The position numbers and the translations under genes were made by a program. A DNA stretch of 64,000 nucleotides, taken from assembly GCA_036677445.1 (NCBI GenBank), contig JAVBWI010000026.1:1-64000 (forward strand). The letters run 5' to 3'. The DNA is from JAVBWI01 sp036677445 (GTDB lineage Bacteria > Bacillota > Clostridia > Christensenellales > CAG-138). Positions 48,066-56,678 of the stretch are shown in pieces. The notes under the pieces were generated by a model that saw only the letters and a program-made list of their open reading frames with translations, was not told the origin of the DNA and searched no databases. Each line of letters starts with the position of its first letter. Position 1 is the first letter of the stretch.

Positions 48066-48886
48066 TGGCCATCGTAACCGACAGCACGATTTGTATACCG
48101 CGCAGCGAGGCCGAAGCGATGGGGCTGTATATCGCATCCAACAGCTACAGCATACGAGGACAAGTGTACCTGGAAGGCTTCAGCGACGAAAACGGCGATT
48201 TTGAGCCGCGGATATTTGCTGAACCCGAACGCTGCAAAACTTCGCAGGCGGCGGTCGCGTCGTTTATACAGCTGTTTGAGGAGCTTGTGCGAAAGGGCAT
48301 GGATGTATTGTGCCTGGTCATTTCCTCGCGTTTGAGCGGCACGTACAGCAGCGCCTGTATCGCGGCGCGGGAGGTGGATTCAGAAAGGATCGCGGTGGTG
48401 GATTCGCTTTCCACCTCGGGCGGGCTGTGGCTGCTCGCCAAAAGGGCGCGGGCTCTCTCCGAGCAGGGCCTTTCACTTATGCAGGTCGCAAGCAGGCTGG
48501 AACAGCTGCGCGATAAGGCGGGCATCGTTTTTTCCGTAAACGACATGGCGGCGCTCCGGCGCAGCGGGCGGCTGGGCGTCGTGCCCCAGTCGGTCGGGAC
48601 GGTGCTCAATATCCGCCCCATACTCATGTGCATCCGGGGTGCGGTGGTGGCGCGCGGGCTGGTGCGCGGCAACGCGGAACGCATCCGGGCGCTGGTGAGC
48701 CGCGTGCCCGCCGATGCGAAGGAGATCGTCATACAGCACATGGGGGATCGTATGGCGGCCGAGCCGCTGTACCAGGCCATTCGAAAGCGCTTTCCCGATA
48801 TCGGCATACACATCAGCCGGTTGGGGCCCGTGCTGGGCATACACCTGGGGGCGGGCACGATAGGGATTTCCTGGATCACCGCGTAA
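48062..48886 (+). CDS. DegV family fatty-acid-binding protein
   Basis: A 274-residue soluble protein of the DegV/FakB type, which binds a fatty acid between two domains; in FakB systems it presents exogenous fatty acid to the kinase FakA. Motifs are AIVTDSTICIPRSEAEAMGL, ERCKTSQAAVASFIQLFE, VLCLVISSRLSGTYSSACIA, VVDSLSTSGG and GPVLGIHLGAGTIGISW. ATG 48062 overlaps the accA stop (48065 is the next in-frame ATG). Placing a fatty-acid-binding protein at the end of the synthesis operon makes functional sense: it links new synthesis and uptake. No fakA is next to it. Confidence 0.9.
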   Translation: MMAIVTDSTICIPRSEAEAMGLYIASNSYSIRGQVYLEGFSDENGDFEPRIFAEPERCKTSQAAVASFIQLFEELVRKGMDVLCLVISSRLSGTYSSACIAAREVDSERIAVVDSLSTSGGLWLLAKRARALSEQGLSLMQVASRLEQLRDKAGIVFSVNDMAALRRSGRLGVVPQSVGTVLNIRPILMCIRGAVVARGLVRGNAERIRALVSRVPADAKEIVIQHMGDRMAAEPLYQAIRKRFPDIGIHISRLGPVLGIHLGAGTIGISWITA

Positions 48887-49104
48887 GGGTGCGGTTTATC
48901 CGTCATAACGCTCCCGCGTTAGTTCGAATAGTTGAGCTGCTTGCCTGTGTTGGCCAGCAGCTTATTGCGTGCCGACAAAAGGCCAGTGGCACTTTGTAGA
49001 GGTTTACCGCGCAAGTATAATACAGGGATGGCGTATCTTCCACTCCAAATTCTGTGCAGGGAGCAAATCTGCCCTTCCAGGCGCCGATTGCCGCGCAAAT
49101 AAAC

Positions 49105-49129
49105 GCTCCCGCAGGTTGCCTGCGGGAGC
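49105..49129 (-). terminator. Terminator serving the minus-strand DUF6774 gene
   Basis: GCTCCCGCAGG (49105-49115) and CCTGCGGGAGC (49119-49129) form an 11-bp stem with a 3-base loop. On the minus strand it is followed by GTTTATTT. It can also stop read-through from the fatty-acid operon. The region 48887-49104 upstream holds no gene. Confidence 0.6.
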
Positions 49130-49186
49130 TGTTGGAAAGTCTATCAATTTAATGCGGCTTGGATGCCGCCGCGGGAACGAGGCATG

Positions 49187-49357
49187 CTATTCTCCCGATC
49201 CGCAGCCCTGCGCGGCAATCAATGCCAGCTGGTCGCCAATGGTTGTATACAGGGCGCTTAACAGTTGCAATTCCTCTTCCGTAACACATTTGGATATTTC
49301 TATGGCGATGGCAGCGGCAATAAGCACCAGCTCAGGACCGGAACAGCTGCACAGCAT
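49187..49357 (-). CDS. Small DUF6774-like protein
   Basis: A 56-residue protein reading MLCSCSGPELVLIAAAIAIE, ISKCVTEEELQLLSALYTTI, GDQLALIAAQGCGSGE. It matches the small clostridial DUF6774 type: short Cys-containing start, a helix with AAAIAIEIS, then EEELQLLSALYTTIGDQLA. Function unknown. The start ATG 49357 has AGGGGGG 6 bases upstream, so translation is well supported. It is too short for usual gene length cut-offs and easily missed. A terminator lies just downstream on its strand. Confidence 0.75.
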   Translation of the reverse strand: MLCSCSGPELVLIAAAIAIEISKCVTEEELQLLSALYTTIGDQLALIAAQGCGSGE

Positions 49358-49452
49358 ATGCATCCCCCCTGCTTTAAAATATGCAAACGGATGCGGTGCG
49401 GTGCGGTTGCGGCGTCTTGAAGAGGAGCGCCAATTGCGCCGTGCGCAGCGGT

Positions 49453-50019
49453 CTATACGGGCAGTTCCCCGATGAGGCTGCGCATGGCGAGTATGGTGCG
49501 GGTAATGAGCGTATCGATATCCCAGCCCAGCATATCCGCGCCGCGCGCAATCACCTCCCGCGAGCAGCCCGCGGCAAAGTTTGGCGTCTTGTATTTCTTC
49601 TTGACGGATTTAAGCTCCATATCCGCAACGCTTTTTGAAGGGCGGAGTATGGCGACCGCGCCGATCAGGCCGGTCAGTTCATCCGTAGCATAGAGTATTT
49701 TTTCCATAATGTGTTCGGGGGCAATATCCACGGTCAGAGCATACCCGTGGCTTGCGGCCGCGCGGATGATGCGTTCATCCAGTTCCAGTTCGCGCATGAT
49801 CTGCTGCTGGCGGATGCAGTGTTCCTCGGGATACCGTTCAAAATCCAGGTCGTGCAGCAAACCCACTACCGCCCAAAAGTCTTCTTGCACAGGGTCATAT
49901 TCTTTGGCAAAATACCGCATCACGCCCGAGACGATATGGGCGTGCAGAAGGTGGAACGGGTCCTGATTGTAACGCTTGAGTATCTCTTCGGCCTGCGCCG
50001 GTGTGGGGACGTAAGGCAT
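49453..50019 (-). CDS. HD domain hydrolase
   Basis: A 188-residue HD-superfamily metal-dependent phosphohydrolase. The metal ligands appear as His in HLLHAHIVSGVM, the HD pair in VVGLLHDLDFERYPEEH and His/Asp further on (AAASHGYA, YATDELTGLI). Small HD proteins of this length include nucleotide and phosphate ester hydrolases; the VPTPAQAEEILKRYNQDPFH start and KPSKSVADMELKSVKKKYK-like end (RPSKSVADMELKSVKKKY) match a widespread clostridial HDIG-type group with no assigned substrate. It ends about 60 bases upstream of the pyridoxamine kinase gene on the same strand. Confidence 0.85.
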   Translation of the reverse strand: MPYVPTPAQAEEILKRYNQDPFHLLHAHIVSGVMRYFAKEYDPVQEDFWAVVGLLHDLDFERYPEEHCIRQQQIMRELELDERIIRAAASHGYALTVDIAPEHIMEKILYATDELTGLIGAVAILRPSKSVADMELKSVKKKYKTPNFAAGCSREVIARGADMLGWDIDTLITRTILAMRSLIGELPV

Positions 50020-50081
50020 TTTTCAGTTTCCTTTCGTAGGTTGCTGTTAAATTTTTATAGGGGGGAAGGGCTATCCGGCGG

Positions 50082-50927
50082 TTACTGCAGCTTCAGCCGG
50101 CGAAGCAGTTCGGGTATGCCCGCTTCAAAATTTACGCCGAAACGGACGTCTGTGCCCGCCTCACGGGTGCGGGCGATGCTTTGCACCGTATAATCCACCG
50201 CGAGCTGCGCCGATAGCCCAAGGTCGAGGCCGTTCAGAAGCCCCGAGAGCAGCGCGCTTGCGAACACATCGCCGGTACCGTGGTAAGAGCCCGCGATACG
50301 CTGCGAAAACGCGTAGCCGACGGTGTCCGTATCGCGGTCGTAAGCTGCGGCGCCAAGCTGTTCGCCGTCAAAATAAACGCCGGTCAGCACGACCTTGCGC
50401 GGCCCAAGCGCGCACAGGTCTTTTAATAGTTGCGTGATATACGCGGGCGTATACGGCCCTTCCCGGTACGGCTGGCCCAGCAGCAGCGCCGCCTCGGTCA
50501 TGTTGGGTACGATCACGTCGGCTTTTGCGCAAAGCTTGCGCATGCCGACGGGAAAGTCCGAATCAAACAGCTTGTACAGCTCGCCGTTATCCGCCATCAC
50601 GGGGTCGACCAATAGCAGCGTATCCGATGCCTTCAGGCGGCCGAACACCTCGCAGACGATGTCGATCTGCTCGAACGACCCCAGAAAGCCGGTATATATG
50701 GAGTCAAAATGCAGCCCGAGCGTCTGCCAATGGGAAACGATGGGCAATATATCTTCCGTCAGGTCCCGGTAGGTATACCCGGTAAATCCGCCTGTGTGCG
50801 TGGAAAGCACGGCGGTGGGGATGACGCTTGTCTCGATGCCGGCGGCGGAAAGTATGGGCAGCGCAACGGTCAGTGAACATTTTCCCACGCAGGAGATGTC
50901 GTGTATGGCGGCGACTCGTTTTTGCAT
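50082..50927 (-). CDS. Pyridoxamine/pyridoxal kinase
   Basis: A 281-residue ribokinase-fold enzyme that phosphorylates vitamin B6. Motifs are AAIHDISCVGKCSLTVALPI, VLSTHTGGFTGYTYRDL, the DPVMADNGELY loop, PNMTEAALLLGQP, and the anion-hole/catalytic Asp motif GTGDVFASALLSGLLNG near the C-terminus. This is the PdxK/PdxY type common in Clostridia. ATG 50927 is the best start, with GGAGG about 12 bases upstream; a longer frame from 50975 has no site. It precedes the HD hydrolase gene. Confidence 0.9.
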   Translation of the reverse strand: MQKRVAAIHDISCVGKCSLTVALPILSAAGIETSVIPTAVLSTHTGGFTGYTYRDLTEDILPIVSHWQTLGLHFDSIYTGFLGSFEQIDIVCEVFGRLKASDTLLLVDPVMADNGELYKLFDSDFPVGMRKLCAKADVIVPNMTEAALLLGQPYREGPYTPAYITQLLKDLCALGPRKVVLTGVYFDGEQLGAAAYDRDTDTVGYAFSQRIAGSYHGTGDVFASALLSGLLNGLDLGLSAQLAVDYTVQSIARTREAGTDVRFGVNFEAGIPELLRRLKLQ

Positions 50928-51039
50928 AGGGCTGTGTATCCTCCGAATTTTATTAGCCGTAATGTAACGGTACAAACACCTTATTTCATACGGGTATTAT
51001 AGCAATTAAGAAAGCGTTTGTACAGCGCAGACGCGCCCA

Positions 51040-51531
51040 TCAATGCACGTCATATTGCATGATGACGACACTTCTTGGCCGATTATCCAGCGTACCGACG
51101 TTTTTCAATATGCCTGCATAATAAAAGCCGTACTTTTCGTGAAAGCGGACGGAATTTTTGTTCTCATCGTCGATCCATGCCGTTACGACGCGGAGCCCGT
51201 TTTGATGCGCGCGTACGAGCAGCGCGCGCATGAGCGTGCCGCCATACCCTTTGCATGCGTGTCCGGGCGCGACGTAGATGCTGTTTTCCGCTGTGTCTTT
51301 GTAGCCGCTGTACGGGCGGAAGCCGGAAAGGGACGCATAACCTGCGACTATTCCATCCTCCTCCGCGATGAGCGCAGCGTAGGGCGGCGTGCTGTGGGTA
51401 AAGAGCCACGCCTGCATGTCCGTATCCGTCAGAAGCGTTCTGTCCCAAATGTGGTTCGTGTTTTGCCGGTAATAATCCATGATCGCCTGCAGCGCACCCA
51501 AATCCCCGGCTGCGGCGTCGCGTATCAGCAT
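51040..51531 (-). CDS. GNAT acetyltransferase (phosphinothricin acetyltransferase-like)
   Basis: A 163-residue acetyl-CoA-dependent N-acetyltransferase. Features: IRDAAAGDLGALQAIMDYY, YAALIAEEDGIVAGYASL, ENSIYVAPGHACKGYGGTLMRAL (acetyl-CoA motif A with the GYGGTL-type loop) and VRFHEKYGFYYAGILKNVG (motif B). It resembles PAT/MddA-type enzymes acting on amino acids or methionine sulfoximine. Substrate unknown. It ends about 112 bases upstream of the pyridoxamine kinase gene on the same strand and begins 32 bases after tcdA. Confidence 0.9.
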   Translation of the reverse strand: MLIRDAAAGDLGALQAIMDYYRQNTNHIWDRTLLTDTDMQAWLFTHSTPPYAALIAEEDGIVAGYASLSGFRPYSGYKDTAENSIYVAPGHACKGYGGTLMRALLVRAHQNGLRVVTAWIDDENKNSVRFHEKYGFYYAGILKNVGTLDNRPRSVVIMQYDVH

Positions 51532-51563
51532 GGCTCGTTTCCCCCCTGTATCCTATACTCGGG

Positions 51564-52319
51564 CTACCGTCCCGCGATATCTTTAATGACCTCGCCCGCA
51601 AGTATCAACCCCGCGACGGAAGGCACGAACGCCACGCTGCCGGGCACCTGCCGCCGTATGGTGCATTTTCGTTTGGTATCCGGCGGGCATATACAGTGGC
51701 TTTTGCAGCTGCTGCTTTCATCCTCTATGGGCGTGATGACTTCCTCTTTGGAATACACAACCTTGAGCGCGGGGATATTCCGCGCCCGGAGCTCCCGCCG
51801 CATCACCCGCGCGAGCGGGCAGACGGAGGTTTGATATATGTCGGCTACCTCAAAGCGGGTGGGGTCCAGCTTGTTGCCCGCTCCCATGCTGCTGATGATG
51901 GGAACGCCAGCCGCATACGCGTTTTCGATCAGCGTGAGCTTGGAGGATACCGTGTCGATCGCGTCGATGATATAGCTGTACCGCGTCAGGTCATATTCCC
52001 CGGCGTTTGCGGCGGCGTAAAAGCACTCGTTTGCCTCCACGATGCACTGTGGGTTGATATCCAGTATGCGTTCTCGCATGACCTCCACTTTTTTACGCCC
52101 GACCGTCTTTCTGGTTGCGATCAGCTGCCGGTTGATGTTGGTCAGGCATACGCAGTCGTCGTCGAACAACGCGATCCTGCCCACGCCGCTGCGCGCGAGC
52201 GCCTCGGCTGCGAACGCGCCGACCCCGCCGATGCCGAACACCGCCACTGCGGCTTGCTTCAGGTTTTCCATCGCTGCCTTGCCCAGCAGCAGTTCCGTTC
52301 TTGAAAAAGAATTCAGCAT
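51564..52319 (-). CDS. tcdA: tRNA threonylcarbamoyladenosine dehydratase
   Basis: Cyclises t6A at position 37 of ANN-reading tRNAs to ct6A. A 251-residue E1-like ATP-binding protein: VAVFGIGGVGAFAAEALARS, LFDDDCVCLTNINRQLIA, DINPQCIVEANECF, IIDAIDTVSSKLTLIENAY and PIISSMGAGNKLDP. The CsdL/TcdA-type C-terminus has the Cys-rich SSSCKSHCICPPDTKRKC and GSVAFVPSVAGLILAGEVIK. Length and motifs match. The GNAT gene follows it on the same strand after 32 bases. Confidence 0.93.
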   Translation of the reverse strand: MLNSFSRTELLLGKAAMENLKQAAVAVFGIGGVGAFAAEALARSGVGRIALFDDDCVCLTNINRQLIATRKTVGRKKVEVMRERILDINPQCIVEANECFYAAANAGEYDLTRYSYIIDAIDTVSSKLTLIENAYAAGVPIISSMGAGNKLDPTRFEVADIYQTSVCPLARVMRRELRARNIPALKVVYSKEEVITPIEDESSSCKSHCICPPDTKRKCTIRRQVPGSVAFVPSVAGLILAGEVIKDIAGR

Positions 52320-52409
52320 ATCGTTCCTTATAAATAATCAGTCCGCGCGGCATGCGCCGCCGGGCGGAATAAATATTCTGTCATCAGTATGGCCGGATGC
52401 GGCCTTATA

Positions 52410-52664
52410 TTATCGCAGCGCCTCGGGCTGTACGGGCACAGGACCAGCTTGCGTTACATGGTATAGGCGGTAGGCCTGCGCGGATACCGGAAAGCCGCCG
52501 CAGAGCAACTGTTTGAGCGCGGCGAAATCATTCGCTTCCACACGCAGCGAAATGCCGCAGCTTGCGGTAACCGACCTTAGCGTGGGCATGGTGCATACGC
52601 CCAGGCGCGCGGCTAAATACCGCTCGGCGCTGATGGCCTGATGGGTGGAATCAAAAGAGATCAT
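52410..52664 (-). CDS. DUF3343 family protein
   Basis: An 84-residue protein of the DUF3343 type (putative Se/S carrier-like). It reads MISFDSTHQAISAERYLAAR, the CTMPTLRSVTASCGISLRV stretch with the conserved TASCG and FAALKQLLCGG, ending YRLYHV and a short tail. DUF3343 proteins are often near cysteine desulfurase or selenium genes, but none is near here. I chose ATG 52664 from the family start; GCGGAT lies 8 bases upstream. The upstream 255 bases to 52919 hold no gene and must contain divergent promoters. Confidence 0.75.
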   Translation of the reverse strand: MISFDSTHQAISAERYLAARLGVCTMPTLRSVTASCGISLRVEANDFAALKQLLCGGFPVSAQAYRLYHVTQAGPVPVQPEALR

Positions 52665-52919
52665 ATAGTAATCCGCCGTACGCAAATATTCTTCCCTCCC
52701 GTTGTGCTTGAGTATAGCATGTGAAACCGGTATTGACAATGCGCACGGGCCAGGCGTGCGATAACGGAAAACACCTCCGATTGGCTGCATAAGCCGCGCT
52801 ATCTGTTCGTATTCCACGCGAAAATTCGCGCTTCATAATTTCCACACAACGCGCTGATACCATATGACCTGACAAAGAAGCATGGGCATGGTACATGTAC
52901 AAGAAAGGAAGAAAAAGAT

Positions 52920-53468
52920 ATGTTCCAATCAAAATTTCAGAAAAAGCGCGCAAATAAAAAGCGAATACTTGTTGCCGTTGTTCTCATTGCGGGTATGTTT
53001 GTATTAGGCGGATGTTCGCTGCCCGCAGGCAAACCGGCACAGAGCGGTACGGCCGCGGCTTCTGTGCCCGCGGCGGAGATAGGCAAGCCCGAACCATCGG
53101 CCGCGGCACAGGATCTTTTGATCCCCGTCGCCGGTATAACGGATCAGCCGGCGTTTTATCCGTATACTGCGAATGGACGGGATATGGAAATACTCGCGGT
53201 CACGGCATCCGACGGCACCGTCCGTACGGCGTTCAACACCTGCCAGGTTTGCTACGGCTCCGGCCGCGGGTATTACAAGGTGGACGGCGAGGAGCTGGTT
53301 TGTCAGAACTGCGGCAACCGCTTTGGCTTTGACCAGGTGGCGCTTAAACAGGGCGGCTGCAACCCCGTACCCATTGCGGAAGAAGACCGGTCGGAGGTTG
53401 ACGGGAACATCGTGATTTCCGCTTCGTATCTCAATACGGCCTCGGTACTGTTTGAAAACTGGAAGTAA
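52920..53468 (+). CDS. DUF2318 lipoprotein-like, double CxxC
   Basis: A 182-residue predicted envelope protein. The N-terminus has basic residues, a hydrophobic core and a lipobox-like FVLGGC (Cys about 32). The C-terminal DUF2318 domain has AFNTCQVCYGSGRGYYKVDG and LVCQNCGNRFGFDQVA followed by GGCNPVPI. The two CxxC pairs could bind heme iron or a metal; DUF2318 is known from iron-uptake and FTR1-associated proteins. AAGGAAG lies 9 bases before ATG 52920. It is followed 103 bases later by an OmpR-type two-component system, which could regulate it. Confidence 0.85.
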   Translation: MFQSKFQKKRANKKRILVAVVLIAGMFVLGGCSLPAGKPAQSGTAAASVPAAEIGKPEPSAAAQDLLIPVAGITDQPAFYPYTANGRDMEILAVTASDGTVRTAFNTCQVCYGSGRGYYKVDGEELVCQNCGNRFGFDQVALKQGGCNPVPIAEEDRSEVDGNIVISASYLNTASVLFENWK

Positions 53469-53571
53469 AAAAGCTAACATAAACCGGCGGGAGCGGGCGC
53501 AGGCGGCGAACGGCATGCGCAGCCGCAGTCTGGGGTAGGATAGCGACAGAATGCCTTGAAGGAGGCGCGCC

Positions 53572-54264
53572 ATGACGCAGCAGACCATACTGGTGGTGGA
53601 TGATGAAGAAAAGATCGTGGAGATTGTAAAGTCCTACCTGGAAGCGGCGGGCTACGGCGTGGTTTGCGCTTACGACGGGGAGGAGGCGCTGCGCCTGTTC
53701 GAACAGCATGCGCCCGCCCTCGTGGTGCTCGACCTCATGCTGCCCGGCCTTTCCGGCGAGGCGGTATGCGAGGCCATACGCAAGCGGTCACGTACGCCCA
53801 TTATCATGCTCACCGCAAAGGTGGAGGAAAGCAGCATCATCGGCGGCCTGCACCTGGGCGCGGACGATTATGTGGTCAAACCCTTCAGCCCCCGCCAGCT
53901 CATGGCGCGGATAGAAGCCGTGCTGCGCCGCGCCGCGGGCGATGCCGCATTGTATCGCGCATTATCCTTTGGCGGGGGCGACCTTATCATCGACGACGCG
54001 CGGCATGAGGTACGCAAGCGCGGCTTACGCGTGCCACTTACGCCTACGGAGTTCAATATTCTTTTCACCATGGCAAAGCACCCTACCAAAATATTCACGC
54101 GGGAGGAACTGATTGCCATCGCGATGGAGGAAGATTACGCCGGCTATGACCGGGTGATCGACACGCACATCAAGAACATCCGGCACAAGATAGAGGATAA
54201 CCCAAGAAACGCCGTATATATAAAGACCGTGCACGGCGTCGGCTATACGTTTGGCGGTGAATAG
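53572..54264 (+). CDS. OmpR-family response regulator
   Basis: A 230-residue regulator. Receiver domain (about 1-120): VVDDEEKIVEIVKSYLEAAG, phosphoacceptor Asp in LVVLDLMLPGLSGEAVCE (about 53), MLTAKVEESS and YVVKPFSPRQLMARIEAVL. Output winged helix (about 133-230): LTPTEFNILFTMAKHP, FTREELIAIA, DRVIDTHIKNIRHKIE and YIKTVHGVGYTF. GGAGG lies 6 bases upstream of ATG 53572. The kinase gene follows by one base. Confidence 0.95.
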   Translation: MTQQTILVVDDEEKIVEIVKSYLEAAGYGVVCAYDGEEALRLFEQHAPALVVLDLMLPGLSGEAVCEAIRKRSRTPIIMLTAKVEESSIIGGLHLGADDYVVKPFSPRQLMARIEAVLRRAAGDAALYRALSFGGGDLIIDDARHEVRKRGLRVPLTPTEFNILFTMAKHPTKIFTREELIAIAMEEDYAGYDRVIDTHIKNIRHKIEDNPRNAVYIKTVHGVGYTFGGE

Positions 54265-54265
54265 T

Positions 54266-55660
54266 ATGAAAATGCGTTCGTTACGGGCACGGCTCTCGTT
54301 TTCCTACGCGCTGATCGCGCTGCTTTTGGTGGCGTCGGTCAGCCTTTTTTCCAACCTCTTTTTGCAGGACGCATTTGTGGAATATGTGATCCGTCAGCAG
54401 CTCAATAAGAACGAGGCGATGGTCTCGCAGCTTGCACAGCGGTATGACCAAGAAACAGAGGCCTATGACGCTTACGCGCTGGAATCCATCGGCATGAACG
54501 CGCTGGAGCAGGGCATGATTTTGCGGGTAAAGGATTCCTCCGGCGCTGTGGTATGGGATGCCATGATCCACAACGGCGGCCTGTGCAACCAAATGCTGCA
54601 AAACATGGCGCAAAGCATGCAAAACCGCTATCCCAGCTTTCAAGGCGCTTATGAAGAAAAGAGCTACGCCATTACGGCGGGCGGCGCCGACGCGGGCAGC
54701 GTACAGATCGGCTACTACGGCCCCTATTACTTCACCGACAGCGACTTTGCGTTTATCGATACGCTCAACCGCGCGCTCCTCGTCATAGGCATATTTTCCC
54801 TCGCGTTTGCGGGGGCGCTGGGCTTTTTTATGGCGCGGCGCATCAGCCGCCCCATTTCGCAGGCGATTGGCGCAGCCGGGCGCATTGCGGCGGGCAATTA
54901 CAGGGATAAGATCGATGTGCGCGCCGATACGCGGGAACTGGACGGCCTGGTGCAATCCATCAACCGGCTTTCCGGCGCCCTCGAAGAGCAGGATATGCTG
55001 CGCAAGCGACTGACCGCGGATATCGCGCATGAATTGCGCACGCCGCTTACCGCGCTGCAGGGGAATATGGAAGCGCTGATCGACGGCGTATGGCAGCCGG
55101 AGCAGCGGCGGTTTTTAAGCTGCCACGAAGAGATCCTGCGGCTCAACCGGCTTATTAACGATTTGGAAAACCTTTCCCGGCTGGAAAACCATACGGAAGC
55201 GCCGGTAATGACCGAATTCGATCTCTATGCGCTTGCGGAAAAAGCGGCGGCAAGCTTTGAACTCGCCTGCCGTGAAAAGAATCAGAAGCTCACGGTGCAG
55301 GGTTCCTCTCTTCAGGTAAAGGCCGATGAAAGCAAGCTTTTTCAGGTGCTTTCTAACTTGATTGCCAACAGCGTGAAGTACACGCCCGCGGGCGGCGAAA
55401 TCACCGTCAACGTCGAAAAAGAAGCGGGATATGCTTCCTTGAGCGTACAGGATACCGGCATAGGCATCGCGCCGGAGGATATTCCCTATGTGTTCGAACG
55501 TTTTTACAGGGCGGATACCTCGCGCAGCAGCCGCACAGGCGGCATAGGCGTGGGGCTTGCTATCGTGAAGGCTATTGTGGATATGCACGGCGGCACCATC
55601 GGCGTACAGAGCAAGCTTGGCCGGGGTTCCATCTTTACAGTTCGCCTGCCGCGTGAGTAA
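54266..55660 (+). CDS. HisKA-type sensor histidine kinase
   Basis: A 464-residue membrane kinase. First transmembrane helix about 13-33, extracellular loop of about 130 residues (with NQMLQNMAQSMQNRYPSF), second helix about 175-195, HAMP (RRISRPISQAIGAAG), H-box LTADIAHELRTPLTALQGN (phosphorylated His about 258) and ATPase motifs (SNLIANSVKYTPAGG, DTGIGIAPEDIPYVFERFYR, GGIGVGLAIVKAIV). This is a standard PhoR/BaeS-type layout. It follows its regulator gene directly. The stimulus is unknown; the DUF2318 gene upstream is a possible target. Confidence 0.94.
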   Translation: MKMRSLRARLSFSYALIALLLVASVSLFSNLFLQDAFVEYVIRQQLNKNEAMVSQLAQRYDQETEAYDAYALESIGMNALEQGMILRVKDSSGAVVWDAMIHNGGLCNQMLQNMAQSMQNRYPSFQGAYEEKSYAITAGGADAGSVQIGYYGPYYFTDSDFAFIDTLNRALLVIGIFSLAFAGALGFFMARRISRPISQAIGAAGRIAAGNYRDKIDVRADTRELDGLVQSINRLSGALEEQDMLRKRLTADIAHELRTPLTALQGNMEALIDGVWQPEQRRFLSCHEEILRLNRLINDLENLSRLENHTEAPVMTEFDLYALAEKAAASFELACREKNQKLTVQGSSLQVKADESKLFQVLSNLIANSVKYTPAGGEITVNVEKEAGYASLSVQDTGIGIAPEDIPYVFERFYRADTSRSSRTGGIGVGLAIVKAIVDMHGGTIGVQSKLGRGSIFTVRLPRE

Positions 55661-55794
55661 GCCGTTGTGAAAACGGACGCGTAGCATAGCCGAAAAGCGC
55701 ATCGCGCCGGAAAACCGGGGCTAGACAAAAATCGTGAAACATCGGCATAGGCCGTATGCTATACTATATATATCACACAGATGGAGGAATGTAT

Positions 55795-56592
55795 ATGAGG
55801 CTTGCGCTCGCACAATTGCGTTTGACGGCTTCTCTGGAGGAAAACCTGCTTCATGCGCTCTCCGCCATGGAAATGGCAGCGAAAGAAGGCGCCGAACTGA
55901 TATTTTTCCCCGAAATACAGCTTTCACCGTTTTTCCCGCAGTATGCGGGGCGGGATGTGAGCGAATATTTAGTTACGCTCGAGCACGAAGCCATCCGTCG
56001 TATCCGGGATAAATGCCGGGAACTGCATATCATGGCTTCTCCCAACGTGTATCTTTCATTCAACGGTTCGCGTTTTGACGCCTCGCTGTTTATCAGTGCG
56101 GAAGGCGAACTGCTGGGCATATCCAAAATGGTGCACATCACGCAGGCACCGCAGTTTTACGAGCAGGATTACTATACACCGTCCGACGACGGCTTCAAGG
56201 TATACGACACGCCGTTTGGCAAGGTAGGCATCGTCATCTGTTTTGACCGTCACCTGCCTGAAAGTATCCGTACCTGCGCGCTTCGCGACGCGCAGCTTAT
56301 ACTCATTCCCACCGCCAACACAACGGAGGAGCCTATGGAGCTTTTCGAATGGGAACTGCGTGTACAGGCCATGCACAGCAGCGTATATGTCGCCATGTGC
56401 AACCGTGTGGGACAGGAGGGGGATATGTGCTTTGCGGGCGAATCGCTCGTGGCCGACCCCAACGGCGATACGCTCTGTAAGGCGGATGCGTCCGAGCAGA
56501 TACTGCTTGCGGATATCGATCTTCCGCTTGCCCGGGCCGTTCGCGAGGAAAAGCCGTATTTCCGCCTGCGCAGGCCGGAAATGTATGCGTAA
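55795..56592 (+). CDS. Nitrilase-superfamily carbon-nitrogen hydrolase
   Basis: A 265-residue amidase-like hydrolase. The catalytic Glu-Lys-Cys triad is visible: Glu in LIFFPEIQLSPFFP (about 43), Lys in SKMVHITQAPQFYEQ (about 112) and Cys in GKVGIVICFDRHLPES (about 148). Related enzymes cut N-carbamoyl amino acids, N-carbamoylputrescine or omega-amides. The HITQAPQFYEQDYYTP loop is like the N-carbamoylputrescine-amidase branch, but the substrate is not proven by this. Start ATG 55795 has GGAGG 8 bases upstream. It is a stand-alone gene between a kinase and a divergent TetR gene. Confidence 0.9.
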   Translation: MRLALAQLRLTASLEENLLHALSAMEMAAKEGAELIFFPEIQLSPFFPQYAGRDVSEYLVTLEHEAIRRIRDKCRELHIMASPNVYLSFNGSRFDASLFISAEGELLGISKMVHITQAPQFYEQDYYTPSDDGFKVYDTPFGKVGIVICFDRHLPESIRTCALRDAQLILIPTANTTEEPMELFEWELRVQAMHSSVYVAMCNRVGQEGDMCFAGESLVADPNGDTLCKADASEQILLADIDLPLARAVREEKPYFRLRRPEMYA

Positions 56593-56678
56593 GGGGTACG
56601 GGCCGTGTGCAGCGGCATATGCAGTTAAGGGTAAGGAGTACATTATATTTATAGAGCAGCTAAAACAGCGCTGTCAGC

